Origin: Nemertoderma westbladi
Lineage: Eukaryota; Xenacoelomorpha; Nemertodermatida; Nemertodermatidae
NCBI GenBank assembly: GCA_032718475.1
Contig: JAUCBJ010006916.1
Span: 1 to 61,892 of the forward strand
Length of the DNA stretch: 61,892 bases
Reading direction: 5' to 3'
Shown piece after piece: positions 31,534-42,800 of this stretch. The notes beneath the pieces were generated by a model. The model saw only the letters and a program-made list of their open reading frames with translations, ran no database searches and was not told the DNA's origin. The first letter of the stretch is position 1; every line of letters begins with the position of its first letter. Both the position numbers and the translations under genes were made by a program.

Positions 31534-32012
31534 GTGATGACACATGTCACAAATACAAGAATTATAATAAGTGATGACACATGTCACAAATACAAGAATT
31601 ATATTAAGTGATGACACATGTCACAAATACAAGAATTATATTAAGTGATGACACATGTCACAAATACAAGAATTATAAAAAGTGATGACACATGTCACAA
31701 ATACAAGAATAATAATAAGTGATGACACATGTCACAAATACAAGAATTATATTAAATGATGACACATGTCACAAATACAAGAATTATATTAAGTGATGAC
31801 ACATGTCACAAATACGAGAATTATATTAAGTGATGACACATGTCACAAATACAAGAATTATATTAAGTGATGACACATGTCACAAATACAAGAATTATAT
31901 TAAATGATGACACATGTCACAAATACAAGAATTATATTAAGTGATGACACATGTCACAAATACAAGAATTATAAAAAGTGATGACACATGTCACAAATAC
32001 AAGAATTATAAT
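31534..32012. repeat. 37-bp tandem repeat, 13 copies
   Basis: The unit is gtgatgacacatgtcacaaa followed by tacaagaattatattaa, at an exact 37-bp spacing from 31534 to 31978. Variation is confined to the AT tail (atatta, ataata, ataaaa) and a few single bases. Each unit holds the near-palindrome gtgatgacacatgtcac. There are no unique spacers, so this is not a CRISPR array. Confidence 0.97.
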
Positions 32013-32611
32013 AATAACACAGACTATATTACTGTATATCATTACGACAATATTAATTAAAGCTCAATTACAAGATAAAAAGTATACCAATTAATTATAC
32101 AATTATTAATACATTTTTAATATAAATTCACTAAAATCATGCTAAACCATAATACCAATATAAAGTAATTAAATCACTAGACTTTAAGTTAAAAAAAACA
32201 ATGTATTAATAACAGTTACAACCAACTATTGTATGACAAAACCGATCCACATACGTGCCATCTCATAGTAAAATATTAAAATATATATAAAATACAGTGT
32301 TTTAAAATAGAATAATATACAATATATATCATGTTATATTCCAGCCTGAGTAAAGTATTACATCAGTTTTCCATTTTCTCATGGAAGTGTCAAAACCCTA
32401 TAATATTAATAATAGCGAAATACAATAAAATAGAAACTGAAACCAATTAATTTACCATTTATCCAAAAATCTACTGATAACTTTATCTGTCTCTTTAATC
32501 CCTTGTCAGTTATTTCAACAGATGTCGCTACTTGCACAGAAAGTATAAAAATTAAAAACTATAGTTGTTAATATATTTATTTGTATGAAATAATTCGTGA
32601 ATAATTTAATA

Positions 32612-32690
32612 ACTGTGGAGACGTTAATATAAATACACCAATATGTGATACACAGACGTTAATATAAATACACCAATATGTGATACACAG
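32612..32690. repeat. Tandem duplication of ~37 bp
   Basis: The phrase gacgttaatataaatacacc followed by aatatgtgatacacag occurs twice in a row. It lies within 3'-flanking sequence of the SLC6 gene. The surrounding 32015-33040 is AT-rich and shows no gene. Confidence 0.85.
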
Positions 32691-33045
32691 AAAAAGGTTG
32701 AAACCTAATTCTATAAATTAACTTTCAGTGTCTTCAATGAAACTTCAGATATTTCAAGAATTTTAAGAATATAATTTGCATGTGGAAAACAAATTACTAT
32801 TTTCATGTTACTTTTTATGAGCCCTTCATGTATAATTGACCGCGCTCGCTAAAGGCTTGGGCGGCAAATTATACCCACCTCGAGGGGTCGGGAAAAAAGC
32901 GCTAATTATTTCTTTTGTAATATATATTAATTCGATGTAATTATATAGCTATAAATGTCCTGCACTTACAAGAAACTACGCGAATGATTTGCAGCTGTTA
33001 CATAACTTTATGCAAATTAAAACAAACCCATAACTAGCTGATAGA

Positions 33046-33051
33046 TTTATT
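33046..33051 (-). promoter_or_regulatory. Candidate polyadenylation signal AATAAA of the SLC6 gene
   Basis: The plus-strand tttatt reads AATAAA on the coding strand about 100 bp after the stop codon. This is the nearest canonical signal downstream. AT richness makes chance matches common. Confidence 0.4.
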
Positions 33052-33152
33052 ACCATTTAATACGTGTAAGATAATGGTTATTATATATAACCATTAATAA
33101 AGTTATGATATTATTAGATGACCTTCTTATACTATTGATATCCAATGAATTC

Positions 33153-34997
33153 TCATTCAGGTTCGTAACCTGGGTTATGTCTCAGGTGGTTCATCTGATG
33201 TTGTTCGACTAGTGCCCTCGGCAACTTCGTTATTGTCAACCAGTGCTCTCTGTCCTCCGGCAATCTCGGTCCCCACTCCTTATTCGGCTTGGTAATGGTA
33301 ACCATCCTATCTCTGAACGATCCCTTAGCCTTGCAGAACTCCACCACGGCTAAAATCGGTATAAATATGAGAGAGGAGAATGTGAGCATCCAACCAATCA
33401 CCTCTCCCCACGTGGGGAACACGTAATCACTATAATATGCGGGGGTGTACTCAATCATAGAAAAAATCGCGATAAACAACAACAATGCGGGAGAAATGAA
33501 CCACCAGCAGAGGAACCAATAGATACCCGGTCGGAATCCCAACATTGATTTGATATCGTACGAGAAATTTCGCCAACCGTAAATCCACGTTATAACAACA
33601 CATTCAATGAGACCGATCATCATAATACTAAACCCTGCGCTGTACCAATCGAACAAAGTGAACAAATAGATCCCCCCCTCAGTGCACATAGGGAGCCCAA
33701 TAAGGAACATTATAATGGCTAGAACTGCCATCACCCATATCTTACGCTTTCTAAGGTGGGGCCATTGGTCTACGATAGAAGTAATCACGGTTTCGAACAT
33801 ACAAAATTGTGAATCCAAACCTAAAGTCAGCAGCATAATAAAGAATAAGACAGACCAGACAGGACTTGCCGGCATTAAGGTCACCGCTTTAGGATAAGCG
33901 ATGAAAGCCAACCCAGTCCCTTCGGCTACAACATCTTCCACTTCGACACCTAACTCATGAGCCATGTACCCAATAATAGAAAATATCACAAAACCTGCAA
34001 AGACGCTGGTGCAACAATTCATTATGGAAACCAGCAGAGCATCACGATATACATTATTGTGAAATTTGTTGTAAGATGTCATCGTCCCAAGACCCCCAAA
34101 CCCGATGCCGATAGAGTAAAATATCTGGGTGGCAGCATCAGACCAGGTCTTAGCTTCCAGTAGCTTCTCCCATTTCGGTGTGATAAAGAAAATTACACCT
34201 TTCAGATGACCTTCTAGCGTGACGCCTCTTATAAGAAATACAAATAGCATAATAAATGGAAGAGTGACAGTCACATAGACTACCTTTCCACTAGATTGAA
34301 TGCCTTTGCAGAGGCAGACAAACATCAACACCCACGACAAAAGAAGACACATCGCTTGTGGCCATAGCAACTCGCCCATTTCCTCTATCCCTTTGGATTC
34401 TTGCAAAACATTGAACTTGTAATATTCCTCTGACGCAGACCGCCACTTTACATCCGTAAGCTTCACAGCTTTGATTTGTTCTTCTGAATAGCCAATATAC
34501 TTACATGTGTAGTTATCCATATATCCACCAATTTTACGGCAATCTTGTTGAATATCATCGCATCGTATCGTGTTCCACGTGTTGTCACATTTCTCCCATG
34601 GCAACACACTCGCGAAACTCACAAACATGTAGTAAAAGACCCAAGCAATGATGACATTGTAGTAGATACTGACAAACGCGGATACCATACACATGGCATA
34701 ACCAATACCTCGAAACATAGGCACTGCATTCCATTGGCTGATTGGTCCAGAGCTGGAAAACTGACCCATCGACATTTCCATATAGAAAAGTGGAATTCCT
34801 GCCAAAATCAGCATGGTTGCGTAGGGTATAAGGAAAGCTCCGCCACCGTTGTTAAACACCTTAAAAGGGAAACGCCAGACATTTCCAAACCCTATACAAT
34901 AACCCAAAGATGACAGGAAGAATTCAAACCAACGACCCCATGTCTCACGTGGAACTTCTTCCTTCTTATTAACTTGTTGTTCCGTTTTATCAGCCAT
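33153..34997 (-). CDS. SLC6-family sodium/chloride-dependent neurotransmitter or amino-acid transporter
   Basis: A complete 614-codon frame encodes a 12-helix plasma-membrane symporter of the SLC6 family at the usual length. TM1 carries the signature GNVWRFPFKVFNNGGGAFLI (residues 38-57), with Na+ site and substrate backbone residues. TM3 has YYNVIIAW (112-119). Extracellular loop 2 has paired cysteines (C137, C146) and an NYTC glycosylation site (about 162). TM6 reads FYSIGIGFGGLGTMTSYNKF and TM8 LTLGLDSQFCMFETVITS with the Na2-site Asp-Ser. TM1 differs from well-known glycine and GABA carriers (FKVFNN in place of YLCYKN), so the substrate is not assignable; glycine-transporter-like is the nearest guess. 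The ATG has A at -3. There is no intron in the coding region, no damage, and no lysine-rich insert. Confidence 0.96.
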   Translation of the reverse strand: MADKTEQQVNKKEEVPRETWGRWFEFFLSSLGYCIGFGNVWRFPFKVFNNGGGAFLIPYATMLILAGIPLFYMEMSMGQFSSSGPISQWNAVPMFRGIGYAMCMVSAFVSIYYNVIIAWVFYYMFVSFASVLPWEKCDNTWNTIRCDDIQQDCRKIGGYMDNYTCKYIGYSEEQIKAVKLTDVKWRSASEEYYKFNVLQESKGIEEMGELLWPQAMCLLLSWVLMFVCLCKGIQSSGKVVYVTVTLPFIMLFVFLIRGVTLEGHLKGVIFFITPKWEKLLEAKTWSDAATQIFYSIGIGFGGLGTMTSYNKFHNNVYRDALLVSIMNCCTSVFAGFVIFSIIGYMAHELGVEVEDVVAEGTGLAFIAYPKAVTLMPASPVWSVLFFIMLLTLGLDSQFCMFETVITSIVDQWPHLRKRKIWVMAVLAIIMFLIGLPMCTEGGIYLFTLFDWYSAGFSIMMIGLIECVVITWIYGWRNFSYDIKSMLGFRPGIYWFLCWWFISPALLLFIAIFSMIEYTPAYYSDYVFPTWGEVIGWMLTFSSLIFIPILAVVEFCKAKGSFRDRMVTITKPNKEWGPRLPEDREHWLTITKLPRALVEQHQMNHLRHNPGYEPE

Positions 34998-35012
34998 TTT
35001 TCCCTTTTGGCT
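34998..35012 (-). other. Possible 5'-UTR splice acceptor just upstream of the SLC6 start
   Basis: On the coding strand ATAATTTCTTTGTAG ends 13 bases before the ATG and looks like a 3' splice site (T-rich tract plus AG at 35011-35012). An upstream non-coding first exon is therefore likely, which would make the gene intronless only in its coding part. The promoter would then lie further right, beyond what can be seen. Confidence 0.45.
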
Positions 35013-35740
35013 ACAAAGAAATTATAACCAACGTTATCAATATACGATCAACGAAGTTTTAATTAAAAGTCATCAATACTTTAATAGTTTACTCAAATTA
35101 TTAGTTACTATGAACATAAAACATACGCCCGTATTAAAAGCCAGTCATAATGTAATACTAAAGAACTTTGGATATTTTCCAGGCTATATTCTGTGCATAC
35201 AATACGGGTATGGAATGCAATAAACAATTTTATTTAATCTTAATAAGGCCCCAAAACCCATTGGAGTTCTAATTAACGACCAGGTCCAATATGAGTCCAT
35301 GCAGTTAGAAAAGCTTGGCAGCCACAATAGTTCACACACATATTCATCGTGCTAACACAAATTATTAGAAAGCCGTGCATTGTCTTGCATATTGGCCCCT
35401 TTCGTAATAGGGCCTACTAAAATAAATGGACCCAACGTGGGGTCAATGAGAATAGGTTAATAATTTATTATCGAGACAGTGTTGACAACGCTGTACTACA
35501 GTAGTACCAACGGATTTGGCCTTGACTTAAGCTCACATTATCGGACGCAATAGTAACTTACTAATTAATTTGTTTATTCTGAACAAACAGGTAACATGTC
35601 GGTACAGGTCAGTAACTTATATCCGACAGTTGATATTTCGCTGCGTCTCTAAAGGCCCGTTCACATCCAACAGAACTCTTACAAGAGATGATTCACTTGA
35701 AAAATTCTCCATTAATGGCTAGCAAAAGCCAATCTGTGAT
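35013..35740. other. Intergenic or 5'-flanking sequence
   Basis: No reading frame with family resemblance is present. A non-coding first exon or promoter of the SLC6 gene may lie here, but nothing distinctive is visible. Confidence 0.4.
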
Positions 35741-35749
35741 TTTCGCGAT

Positions 35750-36580
35750 TCTGTGGACGGCGATTTATGTTAGAGATGAACTCGAACGAATTGAACGCAA
35801 CGACCTTAAAATGAAATTAAACGCCCTCGACCACTGAAACCTTTAATAGTAGGTTGTGTATATCGAAATGAGAAAGTAAAAATGGATAACTTTACAGATA
35901 GATGGATAACTTTACAGATAGATGGATAACTTTACAGATAGATGGATAACTTTACAGATAGATGGATAACTTTACAGATAGATGGATAACTTTACAGATA
36001 GATGGATAACTTTACAGATAGATGGATAACTTTACAGATAGATGGATAACTTTACAGATAGATGGATAACTTTACAGATAGATGGATAACTTTACAGATA
36101 GATGGATAACTTTACAGATAGATGGATAACTTTACAGATAGATGGATAACTTTACAGATAGATGGATAACTTTACAGATAGATGGATAACTTTACAGATA
36201 GATGGATAACTTTACAGATAGATGCTCTTGACTCTATGATATCATTATTATCCCATAACAATTATGATGTAGTTTTGAGTGGCGATTTTAATATTAATTT
36301 TCTCAAAATAAACAACGTTTTTAACAATGATTTAAATATTTTGCCTCCAACGCTTTTATTCAAACTATAAAAATTCCCCCGAGAATAACTAAGTTTTCAA
36401 AAACACTAGATCATATATCTAATAATATCACAACGGCAGTATCCAACGCTGGTGTTTTACTCACAGAAATTGGCTCCAAGGACCATCTACCAACTTTTAT
36501 AGTTAACAAAATATTCATCGTATTTTAAACCAAACGAATCGAAAATAACCTATGATTATTCAACGTTTAATTTGCCCTCA
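35750..36580 (+). pseudogene. LINE C: AP-type endonuclease portion, expanded and broken
   Basis: Plus-strand fragments read AIYVRDELERIERNDLKMKL, then KPLIVGCVYRNE, then (after the 20-bp array) LDSMISLLSHNNYDVVLSGD with FNINFL, and finally a degraded GSKDHLPTFIVNK. VGCVYR, SGDFNIN and the DHLP(T) box are the core motifs of the endonuclease of CR1/L2/Jockey-type LINEs. The domain is interrupted by a 17-copy 20-bp repeat and by stops. The RT half of what is probably the same element lies beyond the 41-bp array, at 39063-39850. Confidence 0.75.
35882..36222. repeat. Perfect 20-bp tandem repeat, 17 copies
   Basis: The unit is atggataactttacagatag, with no visible variation over 17 copies. It sits inside the endonuclease frame of LINE C, between VYRNE..K and LDSMISLL. 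A 20-bp unit shifts the frame at each copy, so the expansion destroys the protein. Confidence 0.97.
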
Positions 36581-36591
36581 TTCCAAAATTA

Positions 36592-39062
36592 AGTAGGCAT
36601 CTATCATACTTAATATGGGGACTTCCATATTAAGTAGGCATCTATCATACTTAATATGGGGGCTTCCATATTAAGTAGACATCTATCATACTTAATATGG
36701 GGACTTCCATATTTAGTAGGCATCTATCATACTTAATATGGGGACTTCCATATTAAGTAGGCATCTATCATACTTAATATGGGGGCTTCCATATTAACTA
36801 GACATCTATCATACTTAATATGGGGGCGTCCATATTAACTAGGCATCTATGGGGGCTTCCATATTAAGCAGGCATCTATCATACTTAATAGGGGGATTCC
36901 ATATTAACTAGGCATCTATCATGCTTAATATGGGGGCTTCCATATTAAGTTAGCATCTATCATACTTAATATGGGGGCTTCCATATTAACTAGGCATCTA
37001 TCATACTTAATATGGGGGCTTCCATATTAACTAGGCATCTATCATACTTAATATGGGGACTTCCATATTAAGTAGGCATCTATCATACTTAATATAGGGA
37101 CTTCCATATTAAGTAGGCATCTATCATACTTAATATGGGGACTTCCATATTAAGTAGGCATCTATCATACTTAATATGGGGACTTCCATATTAAGTAGGC
37201 ATCTATCATACTTAATATGGGGACTTCCATATTAAGTAGGCATCTATTATACTTAATATGGGGACTTCCATATTAAGTAGGCATCTATCATACTAAATAT
37301 GGGGGCTTCCATATTAAGTAGGCATCTATCATACTTAATATGGGGACTTCCATATTAAGTAGGCATCTATCATACTTAATATGGGGACTTCCATATTATG
37401 TAGGCATCTATCATACTTAATATGGGGACTTCCATATTAAGTAGGCATGTATCATACTTAATATGGGGACTTCCATATTAAGTAGGCATCTATCATACTT
37501 AATATGGGGGCTTCCATATTAACTAGGCATCTATCATACTTAATATGGGGGCTTCCATATTAAGTAGGCATCTATCATACTTAATATTGGAAATTCCATA
37601 TTAAGTAGGCATCTGTCATACTTAATATGGGGACTTCCATATTAAGTAGGCATCTATCATACTTAATATGGGGACTCCCATATTAAGTACGCATGTATCA
37701 TACTTAATATGGGGACTTCCATATTAAGTAGGCATCTATCATACTTAATATGGGGGCTTCCATATTAACTAGGCATCTATCATACTTAATATGGGGGCTT
37801 CCATATTAAGTAGGCATCTATCATACTTAATATGGGTACTTCCATATTGAGTAGGCATCTATCATACTTAATATGGGGACTTCCATATTAAGTAGGCATC
37901 TATCATACTTAATATGGGGGCTTCCATATTAAGTAGGCATCTATCATACTTAATATTGGTACTTCCATATTAAGTAGGCATCTATCATACTTAATATGGG
38001 GACTTCCATATTAAGTAGGCATCTATCATACTTAATATGGGGGCTTCCATATTAAGTAGGCATCTATCATACTTAATATGGGGACTCCCATATTAAGTAG
38101 GCATCTATCATACTTAATATGGGGGCTTCCATATTAACTAGGTATCTATCATACTTAATATGGGGGCTTCCATATTAAGTAGGGATCTATCATACTTAAT
38201 ATGGGGGCTTCCATATTAAATAGACATCTATCATACTTAATATGGGGGCTTCCATATTAACTAGGCATCTATCATACCTAATATGGGGGCTTCCATTTTA
38301 AGTAGGCATCTATCATACTTAATATGGGGACTCCCATATTAAGTAGGCATATATCATACTTAATATGGGGGCTTCCATATTAAGTAGGCATCTATCATAC
38401 TTAATATGGGGGCTTCCATATTAAGTAGGCATCTATCATACTTAATATGGGGGCTTCCATATTAAGTAGGCATCTATCATACTTAATATGGGGGCTTCCA
38501 TATTAACTAGGCATCTATCATACTTAATATGGGGGCTTCCATATTAAGTAGGCATCTATCATACTTAATATGGGGGCTTCCATATTAAGTAGGCATCTAG
38601 CATACTTAATATGGGGGCTTCCATATTAAGTAGGCATCTATCATACTTAATATGGGGGCTTCCATATTAACTAGGCATCTATCATACTTAATATGGGGGC
38701 TTCCATATTAAGTAGGCATCTATCATACTTAATATGGGGGCTTCCATATTAAGTAGGCATCTATCATACTTAATATGGGGGCTTCCACATTAAGTAGGCA
38801 TCTATCATACTTAATATGGGGGCTCCCATATTAAGTAGGCATCTATCATACTTAATATGGGGGCTCCCATATTAAGTAGGCATCTATCATACTTAATATG
38901 GGGGCTTCCATATTAAGTAGGCATCTATCATACTTAATATGGGGGCTTCCATATTAAGTAGGCATCTATCATACTTAATATGGGGGCTTCCATATTAAGT
39001 AGGCATCTATCATACTTAATATGGGGGCTTCCATATTAAGTAGGCATCTATCATACTTAATA
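36592..39062. repeat. 41-bp hairpin minisatellite (~60 copies)
   Basis: The unit is ccatattaagtaggcatcta followed by tcatacttaatatgggg-(a/g)-ctt. Each unit contains the exact inverted repeat CCATATTAAGTA / TACTTAATATGG, a 12-bp stem around an 11-base loop. Variants (gactt/ggctt, ctcccat, aactagg) recur in blocks. A few stem-breaking changes exist (aactagg, ttttaag), but most units preserve perfect pairing. The array separates the endonuclease and RT halves of LINE C. Confidence 0.97.
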
Positions 39063-39850
39063 AATAGTAATATTAGAGCTGGTACTTTCCCAAAGGCAGT
39101 GATCCACGTAGTACATTGAATTATCGCCCGATTTCTCTCTTACCGATATTTAGTACAATTTTCAAAACAATCATTAATTCCCAGTTATGGTATCATATCT
39201 GAATATACTTCAATACTTACTTCTAATCAATTTGCATTTAGAAAGAAGCGACGGCGGAGGCTATTTTACAGACCGTAGTCTATGGACTCAGCCTGTGTGG
39301 TATATATAGATCTCAGAAAGGCATTTGATACGTTGGATCCGCGATCCGCGATACTATTAAAAAAAATTGAGTGTTGCGGTATAAAAGGAGTGCCACACAA
39401 TCTATTTACTAACTATTTAACTAAACGTACACAATATGTTTCTATAGGTAATAATCTGTCGACAGATAAATCAGTTTTGTGTGGAGTACCTCAGGACTCA
39501 ATCCTGGGTCCATTGCTGTTTCTTTTATACATTAATGACTTACCCAATCTAGTAAAGTCTTAACAACCCTTTTTTTGCGGACGACACATCACTCATGTTA
39601 CAATCAAATAATATAAATGAACTTATTACTTCTGTTAATAATTCAAATTGAATTTCCATTTCTGACTGGCTAATTGAAGTTCGTCTCAATGTAGCTCACC
39701 AATCATTTGCAATGCAAGGCCCGTTAATTTGGAAGAACTCTTTAGATAGTAATATAAGAAAAATAACAGAAAATAACCTAAATTAAAATAAATACAATGT
39801 AAACAAAATTAACAAATATTATGCGATTGATAATGAAGTACTAAAATAAT
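39063..39850 (+). pseudogene. LINE C: reverse transcriptase portion
   Basis: The fragments read STLNYRPISLLPIFSTIFKT, then (39282-39563) MDSACVVYIDLRKAFDTLDP, GVPQDSILGPLLFLLYINDL, and just beyond the stop, in another frame, FFADDTSLMLQSNN. Motifs NYRPISLL, DLRKAFDTLD, GVPQ(G)SILGPLLF and the catalytic FADD are those of CR1/L2/Jockey-type LINEs. QD replaces QG in the QGS box. Frameshifts and stops occur on both sides. The 28-bp satellite begins about 50 bp after the recognisable sequence ends. Confidence 0.82.
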
Positions 39851-39899
39851 TAGAAAATATTAGATTATATAATCAATATGTATGGTTACAGCAGTACAG

Positions 39900-42800
39900 G
39901 GTTGGGCAGACTGCTAATGTACGGTAGGGTGTATGTACAGTAGAGTAGTAACAATAGATACAATATAGTAGGGAGTGTTACAGTTGTAAGAATAGTTACA
40001 GAAAAGTGGAGTAGTAAGAATAGATACAGTACAGTTGAGCAGTAAGAATAGATACAGTACAGTTGAGTAGTAAGAATAGATACAGTACAGTTGAGTAGTA
40101 AGAATAGATACAGTACAGTGGAGTAGTAAGAATAGATACAGTACAGTGGAGTAGTAAGAATAGATACAGTACAGTTGAGCAGTAAGAATAGACACAGTAC
40201 AGTGGAGTAGTAACAATAGATACAATATAGTAGGGAGTGTTACAGTTGTAAGAATAGTTACAGAAAAGTGGAGTAGTAAGAATAGATACAGTACAGTTGA
40301 GCAGTAAGAATAGATACAGTACAGTTGAGTAGTAAGAATAGATACAGTACAGTGGAGTAGTAAGAATAGATACAGTACAGTGGAGTAGTAAGAATAGATA
40401 CAGTACAGTTGAGCAGTAAGAATAGACACAGTACAGTGGAGTAGTAAGAATAGATACAATATAGTAGGGAGTGTTACAGTTGTAAGAATAGTTACAGTAC
40501 AGTAGAGTAGTAACAATAGATACAATATAGTAGGGGGTGTTACAGTTGTAAGAATAGTTACAGAAAAGTGGAGTAGTAAGAATAGATACAGTACAGTTGA
40601 GCAGTAAGAATAGATACAGTACAGTTGAGTAGTAAGAATAGATACAGTACAGTTGAGTAGTAAGAATAGATACAGTACAGTGGAGTAGTAAGAATAGATA
40701 CAGTACAGTGGAGTAGTAAGAATAGATACAGTACAGTTGAGCAGTAAGAATAGACACAGTACAGTGGAGTAGTAAGAATAGATACAATATAGTAGGGAGT
40801 GTTACAGTTGTAAGAATAGTTACAGTACAGTAGAGTAGTAACAATAGATACAATATAGTAGGGAGTGTTACAGTTGTAAGAATAGTTACAGTACAGTAGA
40901 GTAGTAACAATAGATACAATATAGTAGGGGGTGTTACAGTTGTAAGAATAGTTACAGAAAAGTGGAGTAGTAAGAATAGATACAGTACAGTTGAGCAGTA
41001 AGAATAGATACAGTACAGTTGAGTAGTAAGAATAGATACAGTACAGTGGAGTAGTAACAATAGATACAATATAGTAGGGAGTGTTACAGTTGTAAGAATA
41101 GTTACAGTACAGTAGAGTAGTAACAATAGATACAATATAGTAGGGAGTGTTACAGTTGTAAGAATAGTTACAGTACAGTAGAGTAGTAACAATAGATACA
41201 ATATAGTAGGGAGTGTTACAGTTGTAAGAATAGTTACAGTACAGTAGAGTAGTAACAATAGATACAATATAGTAGGGGGTGTTACAGTTGTAAGAATAGT
41301 TACAGAAAAGTGGAGTAGTAAGAATAGATACAGTACAGTTGAGCAGTAAGAATAGATACAGTACAGTTGAGTAGTAAGAATAGATACAGTACAGTGGAGT
41401 AGTAAGAATAGATACAGTACAGTGGAGTAGTAACAATAGATACAATATAGTAGGGAGTGTTACAGTTGTAAGAATAGTTACAGTACAGTAGAGTAGTAAC
41501 AATAGATACAATATAGTAGGGAGTGTTACAGTTGTAAGAATAGTTACAGTACAGTAGAGTAGTAACAATAGATACAATATAGTAGGGAGTGTTACAGTTG
41601 TAAGAATAGTTACAGTACAGTAGATTAGTAACAATAGATACAATATAGTAGGGAGTGTTACAGTTGTAAGAATAGTTACAGTACAGTAGAGTAGTAACAA
41701 TAGATACAATATAGTAGGGGGTGTTACAGTTGTAAGAATAGTTACAGTACAGTGGAGTTGTAAGAATAGATACAGTACAGTGGAGTTGTAAGAATAGATA
41801 CAATATAGTAGGGGGTGTTACAGTTGTAAGAATAGTTACAGAAAAGTGGAGTAGTAAGAATAGATACAGTACAGTGGAGTTGTAAGAATAGATACAATAT
41901 AGTAGGGGGTGTTACAGTTGTAAGAATAGTTACAGAAAAGTGGAGTAGTAAGAATAGATACAGTACAGTGGGGTTGTAAGAATAGATACAATATAGTAGG
42001 GGGTGTTACAGTTGTAAGAATAGTTACAGTACAGTAGAGTAGTAACAATAGATACAATATAGTAGGGGGTGTTACAGTTGTAAGAATAGTTACAGAAAAG
42101 TGGAGTTGTAAGAATAGATACAGTACAGTGGAGTTGTAAGAATAGATACAATATAGTAGGGGGTGTTACAGTTGTAAGAATAGTTACAGAAAAGTGGAGT
42201 TGTAAGAATAGATACAGTACAGTGGAGTTGTAAGAATAGATACAATATAGTAGGGGGTGTTACAGTTGTAAGAATAGTTACAGAAAAGTGGAGTAGTAAG
42301 AATAGATACAGTACAGTTGAGCAGTAAGAATAGATACAGTACAGTGGAGTAGTAAGAATAGATACAGTACAGTGGAGTAGTAACAATAGATACAATATAG
42401 TAGGGGGTGTTACAGTTGTAAGAATAGATACAGTACAGTAGAGTAGTAACAATAGATACAATATAGTAGGGGGTGTTACAGTTGTAAGAATAGTTACAGT
42501 ACAGTGGAGTTGTAAGAATAGATACAATATAGTAGGGGGTGTTACAGTTGTAAGAATAGTTACAGAAAAGTGGAGTTGTAAGAATAGATACAGTACAGTG
42601 GAGTTGTAAGAATAGATACAATATAGTAGGGGGTGTTACAGTTGTAAGAATGGTTACAGAAAAGTGGAGTTGTAAGAATAGATACAGTACAGTGGAGTTG
42701 TAAGAATAGATACAATATAGTAGGGGGTGTTACAGTTGTAAGAATAGTTACAGTACAGTAGAGTAGTAACAATAGATACAATATAGTAGGGAGTGTTACA

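Noticed and set aside
31534-32012. Possible CRISPR array (regular short repeats)
   Set aside because: Units are contiguous with no unique spacers, and the window is a eukaryotic genome.
25710-33150. Upstream kinase exons of the myosin gene (expected APE and catalytic-loop exons)
   Set aside because: I looked for reverse-complement coding of WMAPE and HRDVKG-like segments and did not find them. They may lie further right, beyond the window, or be missed by eye.
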